DNA of 64,000 nt from JAZIHH01 sp036678685 (GTDB taxonomy: Bacteria > Bacillota > UBA4882 > UBA10575): NCBI GenBank assembly GCA_036678685.1, contig JAZIHH010000005.1, positions 124,001 through 188,000 on the forward strand, read 5' to 3'. The notes below the pieces were generated by a model. It was given only the letters and a program-made list of their open reading frames with translations, was not told the DNA's origin and searched no databases. Below, one piece after another: positions 59,372-64,000 of the stretch (its first letter is position 1; the number at the start of each line of letters is the position of its first letter). The position numbers were made by a program, and so were the translations under genes.

Positions 59372-59764
59372 TCAGGCCGGAAGATTATAGGCCCGGGAGA
59401 GAAGTTTTTGCCCGTTTTCCTTTTTAACCTGAAAGATCAGGCGGGTCTTGTAAAAATATTTGGCCGGAATTTGCAGGAGACTAAGGCAAGGGCGTAAGGC
59501 CCCCTTAAAGATTACGTAAAAGCCGCGATATTTAGCTTCCAAGAGGTCGACCCCGCCGGCGAGGATGGGAAGATGAGCGCCGGACGGAAGTAAAGCCGGC
59601 AAATCCCAGTCGTACTCCTGTTGAAGCCGGGAGCGGTGGGCGGGAATCTCCTCGCCAAGCAGAAGAAAGGGCTTGATGTGGCACGGTTCTTTACGGGAAA
59701 GCAGTTCCAAAGGAAGGGGGATGTATTGAACAATGGGGTGGGGATAGAGCGCCGACTTACGCAA
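59372..59764 (-). CDS. Hypothetical protein downstream of the sigma/anti-sigma pair
   Basis: A 130-residue protein of no recognised family, opening MRKSALYPHPIVQYIPLPLE and ending SRAYNLPA. The start is taken as TTG 59764 because AAAGGAGGAGGTG stands right in front of it on the minus strand; the longer open frame (to 59833) would overlap the anti-sigma gene stop. No signal peptide or membrane helix. It is the third gene of the sigma-anti-sigma transcript, so a link to envelope stress is possible but unproven. Confidence 0.5.
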   Translation of the reverse strand: MRKSALYPHPIVQYIPLPLELLSRKEPCHIKPFLLLGEEIPAHRSRLQQEYDWDLPALLPSGAHLPILAGGVDLLEAKYRGFYVIFKGALRPCLSLLQIPAKYFYKTRLIFQVKKENGQKLLSRAYNLPA

Positions 59765-59834
59765 AGCACCTCCTCCTTTCGTTACGGCGTCATTTATCAT
59801 ATGCCGGATGAGAGGAGGAGGTGCGGAATTCAAC

Positions 59835-60278
59835 TCACCGCGAGACCGGGATTCCAGGAAGAAAAGGAAGGGCCGGTGGCCGGAGATCTTCCTCCTGACC
59901 TTTTTCCAAAAGCGAAGGGGAATCCGGACCCCGTGTTTTTCCTGCCAAGTCCGGCGGGGCGGAGCCGGGAAAAAGCAGAAAGGAGGTGAGCAGGAACAAA
60001 AGAATCCAGATGGCCGTTAAGACCAGCCGCTTCCCCCAGAAAACGGTCTGTTCCAGCAGCTTCCCTTTGCGGTAAAAATAAACTTTCTGCAGGATATCTC
60101 CGGGGCTTGACGGCGGCTCAAGATTTCCCAGAGTTCTTTTGACCTGGGTGAGCTCTTCGTAAAGACGCGCGCAGGAAGAACACTGAAAAAGATGTTTTCT
60201 TACCAGCCGCCGGCTGTCAGCGGAAAGCTCCTGATCCAGATAGGAGGAAAGAAGGTTTTGGATCCGGTGGCAGTTCAT
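59835..60278 (-). CDS. Anti-sigma factor with zinc-finger (zf-HC2) and one membrane helix
   Basis: A 147-residue membrane-anchored anti-sigma factor. The N-terminal zf-HC2 motif is NCHRIQNLLSSYLDQELSAD then HLFQCSSCARLYEEL, giving the ligands of the HxxxCxxC zinc site (near 29-36). A single membrane helix lies near 85-105, and the outer part (about 45 residues) is short and proline-rich. The start overlaps the sigma factor gene stop by four bases, the usual coupled arrangement. It would hold the ECF sigma at the membrane until a signal releases it. Confidence 0.85.
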   Translation of the reverse strand: MNCHRIQNLLSSYLDQELSADSRRLVRKHLFQCSSCARLYEELTQVKRTLGNLEPPSSPGDILQKVYFYRKGKLLEQTVFWGKRLVLTAIWILLFLLTSFLLFPGSAPPDLAGKTRGPDSPSLLEKGQEEDLRPPALPFLPGIPVSR

Positions 60279-60880
60279 TCCTGTTTTCCCCTCTCTTCAC
60301 GGAAATAAGGCTGAAGCAGTTCTCTTAGCAAGCGCCGTCCGCGATGAATGCGGGAGCGCACGGTTCCCAATGAACACTGAAGGACCTGACTGATTTCTTC
60401 GTAGGATAAGCCCTGGACGTCGCAGAGGACGACCGCCACCCGGAAGTTCTCCGGCAGGCGCATCAGCGCCTGCTGGATGATGGTTCCCAGTTCACGCCGG
60501 AGGGTTGAATCTTCCGGGAGGTTGCTGTAATCCGGAACCTCGGTAGTTTTTTCTTGTTCAAAGTGGGGATGGGGTTCATCCAGGGAAGAAATAAAAGGCC
60601 GGCGGCGTTTTTTCCGGTACTGGTCAATGAAAAGACGGTAAATAATCTGGAACATCCAGCGGTCAAAAGAAGTCCCCTGCTCAAAACGGTGATAGGAACG
60701 GTAGGCTTTGAGCAAGGCTTCCTGCAACAGGTCTTGAGCGTCATTGGCATCCCCGGTTAACCGGTAAGCAAAATGATAAAGCGCTTTTTCGTAGGTTCTT
60801 ACCTGTTTTTCAAAATTATTCCACTGCCCGGCTGGAGAGTGGGTAAGAGTTAGGGTTTGGGTGCGCAACATTTCCGCCAT
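60275..60880 (-). CDS. ECF-type RNA polymerase sigma factor
   Basis: A 201-residue sigma-70 family factor with region 2 (about 30-95: ALYHFAYRLTGDANDAQDLL, EALLKAYRSYHRFEQGTSFD, RWMFQIIYRLFIDQYRKKRR) and region 4 (about 135-190: QALMRLPENFRVAVVLCDVQ, GLSYEEISQVLQCSLGTVRS, RIHRGRRLL). Regions 1 and 3 are absent, as in extracytoplasmic-function sigmas. ATG 60880 was taken; ATG 60871 is also possible and better spaced from AGGAAGGA. The anti-sigma gene follows at once and htrA lies upstream on the same strand. Confidence 0.9.
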   Translation of the reverse strand: MAEMLRTQTLTLTHSPAGQWNNFEKQVRTYEKALYHFAYRLTGDANDAQDLLQEALLKAYRSYHRFEQGTSFDRWMFQIIYRLFIDQYRKKRRRPFISSLDEPHPHFEQEKTTEVPDYSNLPEDSTLRRELGTIIQQALMRLPENFRVAVVLCDVQGLSYEEISQVLQCSLGTVRSRIHRGRRLLRELLQPYFREERGKQE

Positions 60881-60910
60881 TCCTTCCTATTCGGGCGTTT
60901 AGTTAAGGCC

Positions 60911-60965
60911 GTTTATTTAGAATAAACAACAAGTATATTTTACTCTTCTCACAGGCGGATGTCAA
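60911..60965 (-). promoter_or_regulatory. Promoter of the sigma operon with a palindrome downstream
   Basis: Minus strand: TTGACA (60965-60960), 17 bases, TAAAAT (60942-60937), a housekeeping promoter. Just downstream is a perfect inverted repeat GTTTATT-TAG-AATAAAC (60911-60927) between promoter and start, which could be an operator. Confidence 0.65.
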
Positions 60966-60991
60966 AATTGCTCTTCCCGGGCGCCTTCAAT

Positions 60992-62173
60992 TCAGGGTTT
61001 GGTTCCCAAAGTGACCGTAAAGGTACGGAAGGCGTTTTCTCTCCACACAAGAAGGGTGGCTTTATCCCCGACTCGCATATTGGCGATTTGTTTGGCCAAT
61101 TCATCGGGGGAGTCCACGGGAATCCTGTTGATCTCCCTGATAATATCCCTGCTTTTAAGACCGGCTTTTTCCGCCGGGGAGTCTTTAACCACGCTTTCCA
61201 CGTAAACTCCGGTTTTGAATGGAAGATCCAGATAAGCGGCTAATTCCTCGTTGACCGGCAGCATCCATATCCCCAGCCAGGGGGTGGGCGGGGCGGGAGT
61301 GGTCAATTCTTCCAGGTGTTCCTTGGCCAGGTTGATGGGGATGGCAAAGCCCATGCCCTGGGCATTGGAGATGATTGCTTCATTGATCCCGATCACCCTT
61401 CCGGAGAGATCAACCAGAGGACCGCCGCTGTTGCCGGGATTAATCGCCGCGTCGGTTTGGATCAGGTATCCCTCTTCTTTTGGATTATTAAGAGAGCGGT
61501 TCAAGGCGCTGATTATACCGACGGTGACGGTTTCTTGAAAGCCGAAGGGGTTACCGATGGCCACCACCCATTGGCCGATCTGCAGGGAATCGGAATCACC
61601 AAGTTCCACATAGGGAAGTTTTTTCCCGGCGTTGATTTTTACCACCGCCAGATCAATTTCGGGGTTGGAGCCAATAACCCGGCCCTCGTAGCTGTCGCCG
61701 TTTTTAAGGGTCACGGTAATCCGGTCGGCATAGCGAATCACATGTTCATTAGTGAGAATAAGCCCGTCGGAATCAATAATGAACCCCGAACCCGTACCTC
61801 TTTGTTCGAATTCGAATCCTTTAAAGGAATCGGGAAAGTTGGGCCCGAAGAAATCCCGGAAAAATTCGGGAATCATAAACCTCCCGCCGCTCACAGTCCG
61901 GACGGTATCGATATAGACAACGGCTGGCGCCACTTTTTCCCGGACCTTTATAATCGCCGTTTCCCAACTAGATTCCGGGGAAGCCGGGTTGAAAGCGACA
62001 GGAGTGATCCGCGGCGGATTGACGGTTCCCGCCGCGAGGTTCTTTTCCCCGTTGAAAGCGGCCGGGCCGGCCGGTTTTTCCCCGCCGGAAAAGGCGAAAT
62101 ATGCAGCGGAGGCCACTACCGCGGTGATCAAGACAACAAGCAAAAGAGGCAGTATTTTGCGGCCTGTTTTCAT
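60992..62173 (-). CDS. HtrA/DegP-like serine protease
   Basis: A membrane-anchored trypsin-like protease with a single PDZ domain that removes damaged envelope proteins. The 393-residue protein has an N-terminal membrane helix (about 8-28), then the protease with LTNEHVIRYAD (His), NPEIDLAVVKINA (Asp) and DAAINPGNSGGPLVD (Ser), and a C-terminal PDZ domain (about 290-380: KDSPAEKAGLKSRDIIREIN). ATG 62173 follows GGGAGGTGCCCTTG; the frame is open three codons upstream. A possible ECF-type promoter lies about 65 bases upstream, so the nearby sigma factor may control it. Confidence 0.92.
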   Translation of the reverse strand: MKTGRKILPLLLVVLITAVVASAAYFAFSGGEKPAGPAAFNGEKNLAAGTVNPPRITPVAFNPASPESSWETAIIKVREKVAPAVVYIDTVRTVSGGRFMIPEFFRDFFGPNFPDSFKGFEFEQRGTGSGFIIDSDGLILTNEHVIRYADRITVTLKNGDSYEGRVIGSNPEIDLAVVKINAGKKLPYVELGDSDSLQIGQWVVAIGNPFGFQETVTVGIISALNRSLNNPKEEGYLIQTDAAINPGNSGGPLVDLSGRVIGINEAIISNAQGMGFAIPINLAKEHLEELTTPAPPTPWLGIWMLPVNEELAAYLDLPFKTGVYVESVVKDSPAEKAGLKSRDIIREINRIPVDSPDELAKQIANMRVGDKATLLVWRENAFRTFTVTLGTKP

Positions 62174-62235
62174 CAAGGGCACCTCCCTGATCTATCTACT
62201 CATTGACATTTTGTCTCTTCCTTCTGTCTATAACG

Positions 62236-62264
62236 TAAAACGGAGGCGGGAAAGAGAAAGTTCC
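62236..62264 (-). promoter_or_regulatory. Possible ECF-type promoter of htrA
   Basis: Minus strand: GGAACTT (62264-62258), 15 bases, CGTTTTA (62242-62236). This resembles the -35 GGAACTT and CGT-type -10 of many ECF sigma factors and differs from the sigma-A promoters elsewhere in the window. Confidence 0.4.
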
Positions 62265-62505
62265 CGCGGGAAAAAAGTGGCCGGCGGGAGAACATAAGTT
62301 CGCAAACCGGATTACGGCCAAGGATAAGCTGGTAAGAGGTTTTTTAAGGAAATTCCATGCAAATTCATAGACAAAAGAAGGATTTTTCTAGCTGGAGTGG
62401 AATATATAATCTAAACTTTGGAAACTCTCATCATGACCCTGACCAATGCCCCTCCTTGCCCGCCTGTCTTCTTTTCCCAGCCGCTTTGTTCCAAGGAGGT
62501 GCAAT
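62265..62505. other. Non-coding region between htrA and yicC
   Basis: No gene is visible. A TATAAT at 62405-62410 is a possible -10 box for yicC on the plus strand but no matching -35 sits 16-18 bases upstream. Nothing else is recognised. Confidence 0.4.
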
Positions 62506-63390
62506 ATGCCTTTTAGTATGACCGGTTATGGTCGTTATTTTACTGAAGATGATCTGTTCCGGCTGACGGTGGAGATCCGCAGCGTTAATCACCGGTTCTT
62601 GGATATCTCGGTCCGGTTGCCGAAAAAGTGTTTATGGTTGGAATATGAGTGTATGCGGGTGTTAAAGGGCCTGTTCCGGCGGGGGAAAATCGAGGTTCAT
62701 ATCCAATTGGAGCCCAAACCAGAGGCCTCCACCGCCAAAGTTGTGGTGGATGAAAATTTGCTCTGCCAATATCTGGACCAGTTGGCACAGGTTAAACGAC
62801 GTCTCGGGTTGCCGGGACGTCTGCGGGTGGAACACCTGTTGTCCATTCCTGACCACTTTTTTCTGGTCGAGGCGGAAGAGAACCGGCAGACCCTGGTGGA
62901 GGAAATGGTGCTTTCCGGTGTAAAGGAAGCCGCCCGTCAACTTCGGGAAATGAGAGAACGGGAAGGCGCCGCCATTGCCGCGGATTTAGAGCGGCGCATT
63001 CAATCGTTACAGGGACAAATAGGTGAAATTGAAAAAATTGCCCCGGAATTGCCCGGTGTCTACCGGGAAAAAATTCTTAATACGATCAAGGAATATGTCA
63101 GCGAAGCAATGATCGATGAAAACAGGCTGGCTGCAGAGATCCTTTATTATACGGAGCGGATGTCGATTACCGAGGAGATCGTCAGGTTTAAAAGCCACCT
63201 GGACCAGTTTACGGCCGCTTTGTCCCAACAGGTTCCCGTGGGGAGAAAACTGGATTTTATCAGCCAAGAGTTGCTGAGGGAGATTAATACGATTGGTTCC
63301 AAAACCTCAGACCTCGCCATCTCCCGGCAGGTCGTGGAGATGAAAACAGAAATCGAAAACATTAGGGAACAGGTGCAAAACATTGAATAG
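62506..63390 (+). CDS. YicC-family endoribonuclease
   Basis: A 294-residue member of the YicC/YloC family, shown in E. coli and B. subtilis to be an RNase. The N-terminal signature is MPFSMTGYGRYFTEDDLFRL, followed by TVEIRSVNHRFLDISVRLPK and, in the C-terminal half, DENRLAAEILYYTERMSITE, EIVRFKSHLDQF, GRKLDFISQELLREINTIGS and KTSDLAISRQVVEMKTEIEN. ATG 62506 follows AAGGAGGTGC. It begins the yicC-mihF-remA group, which in Firmicutes usually goes on to gmk and rpoZ. Confidence 0.92.
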   Translation: MPFSMTGYGRYFTEDDLFRLTVEIRSVNHRFLDISVRLPKKCLWLEYECMRVLKGLFRRGKIEVHIQLEPKPEASTAKVVVDENLLCQYLDQLAQVKRRLGLPGRLRVEHLLSIPDHFFLVEAEENRQTLVEEMVLSGVKEAARQLREMREREGAAIAADLERRIQSLQGQIGEIEKIAPELPGVYREKILNTIKEYVSEAMIDENRLAAEILYYTERMSITEEIVRFKSHLDQFTAALSQQVPVGRKLDFISQELLREINTIGSKTSDLAISRQVVEMKTEIENIREQVQNIE

Positions 63391-63401
63391 GAGGTGAGAA
63401 A

Positions 63402-63716
63402 ATGCCGCTTCCCACCTTATCGCTGGAGGAGAAGAGGAAGGCCTTAAGAAAAGCGCAGCGGGTAAGGAGCGAACGAGCCAAGCTTCGTCAGGATTTGAAG
63501 GCGGGACGTACCACCATCCGTGAAGTGTTGGAGCAGGTTGACAACGATGTGATCGCCAAGATGCGCGTGGCTTATCTTCTCGAATCTTTGCCCAGAATCG
63601 GGAAAATCCGTACACGCAAGATCATGAACGAAATTGGAATTGACGAGACCAGGCGCGTACAGGGACTAGGCAGCCGCCAGAAGCAGGCTTTACTTGAGCG
63701 TCTCGGCAACCACTAG
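63402..63716 (+). CDS. mihF: Actinobacterial-type integration host factor (mIHF)
   Basis: A 104-residue DNA-binding protein matching mIHF of mycobacteria: MPLPTLSLEEKRKALRKAQR at the start, AGRTTIREVLEQVDNDVIAK, VAYLLESLPRIGKIRTRKIM (helix-two turn-helix segment) and QGLGSRQKQALLERLG near the end. It is unrelated to HU-type IHF. In actinobacteria the gene stands just before gmk; here it follows yicC by 11 bases and precedes remA, which is normally before gmk in Firmicutes. ATG 63402 follows AGGAGGTGAG. Confidence 0.9.
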   Translation: MPLPTLSLEEKRKALRKAQRVRSERAKLRQDLKAGRTTIREVLEQVDNDVIAKMRVAYLLESLPRIGKIRTRKIMNEIGIDETRRVQGLGSRQKQALLERLGNH

Positions 63717-63739
63717 GGAAGGGAGGCCATTAATTCCGG

Positions 63740-64000
63740 ATGGAGATCAAACTGGTCAATATAGGGTTTGGTAATATTGTTGCGGCAAACAGAATCGTGG
63801 CTATCGTCAGTCCGGAGTCCGCACCGATTAAAAGGATCATTCAGGAGAGTCGCGATAAAGGCATGTTAATTGACGCCACCTACGGGCGCAGAACCCGGGC
63901 GGTAATTATCGTCGACAGCGACCATGTAATTCTTTCCGCAGTGCAACCGGAGACCGTTGCTCACCGTCTATCCTCCAAAGAAACACAGACCGAGCCGATG
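63740..64000 (+). CDS. remA: RemA/DUF370 family DNA-binding regulator (3' end beyond window)
   Basis: The 87 codons seen already cover the whole conserved domain: MEIKLVNIGFGNIVAANRIV, then AIVSPESAPIKRIIQESRDK and ATYGRRTRAVIIVDSDHVIL. In B. subtilis RemA is a ring-forming DNA-binding activator of biofilm and osmoprotection genes; in other Firmicutes it is found next to yicC and gmk. ATG 63740 follows GGGAGG at 63720-63725 with long spacing. No stop codon is reached before the window ends. Confidence 0.9.
   Translation, partial: MEIKLVNIGFGNIVAANRIVAIVSPESAPIKRIIQESRDKGMLIDATYGRRTRAVIIVDSDHVILSAVQPETVAHRLSSKETQTEPM

Noticed and set aside
61316..62206. A 296-codon plus-strand frame opposite htrA
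   Set aside because: htrA on the minus strand has all catalytic motifs; the plus frame has none.

Overview
The window is about 64 kb of a moderately GC-rich, low-redundancy bacterial chromosome. Gene content points to an anaerobic, endospore-forming Firmicute (clostridia-like or a deep lineage near Limnochordia/Hydrogenisporia; the exact class is inference). The evidence is the HydE/HydG/HydF maturases of [FeFe]-hydrogenase, a PolC-type replicase, a CotF-like spore coat protein, TRAP (MtrB), RemA, an S-box riboswitch before metK, and classic sigma-A promoters (TTGACA-17-TATAAT, often with extended -10) in almost every intergenic gap of the core region.

Layout. 1-3112: end of hydE, then hydG and hydF. 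3113-14940: an accessory segment, AT-rich at first. It holds a Dam-type methyltransferase paired with an unusual nuclease (restriction-modification), small hypothetical genes, a DMP19-family DNA-mimic relative, a truncated NTF2-like gene, a DUF1848 radical-SAM-like gene, an IS110-family element, two membrane proteins, a macrodomain hydrolase, a cupin, a free-standing PLD domain, an ElaA-type acetyltransferase and a CotF-like coat protein. 15071-23653: the nusA-infB operon (rimP, nusA, ylxR, ylxQ, infB, rbfA, nrnA, truB, ribF), mostly with overlapping stops and starts. 23680-28741: tRNA-Ala(GGC), S-box/metK, rpmE, a DUF1385 membrane protein, prfA, prmC. 28744-36925: ktrB/ktrA potassium uptake, a HypB-like GTPase, homoserine dehydrogenase, Nfu, lipid genes (a DAG-kinase relative, plsY), trmL, folC. 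36931-52626: rpsB-tsf-pyrH-frr-uppS-cdsA-(AI-2E family)-dxr-rseP-ispG-proS-GT2-polC, the standard Firmicute translation/isoprenoid/replication cluster. 52632-57699: lspA-lgt-rluD, then infC-rpmI-rplT with an attenuator leader, an rRNA methyltransferase and an RCK_C membrane protein. 57722-64000: mtrB, serC, an ECF sigma/anti-sigma pair beside htrA, then yicC-mihF-remA, which probably continues to gmk.

How the genes work together. The core blocks make the translation machinery (initiation factors, elongation factor, ribosome recycling, release factor and its methylase, ribosomal proteins, tRNA and rRNA modification), the undecaprenyl/isoprenoid and phospholipid pathway (dxr, ispG, uppS, cdsA, plsY), lipoprotein processing (lgt, lspA) and envelope stress proteolysis (RseP, HtrA, ECF sigma).

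The most notable observations are: a PolC that lacks the inserted DEDDh proofreading exonuclease domain while its PHP metal-site motifs look intact; a 28-nt exact copy of the tRNA-Ala anticodon region forming the 3' end of ribF; ylxQ split at a run of ten A; HydG with Asp in place of a Cys of the C-terminal cluster motif; a HypB-like GTPase that has lost its metal ligands, preceded by an unassigned structured RNA; an actinobacterial-type IHF beside yicC/remA; and an apparent AUU start for infC behind an attenuator.
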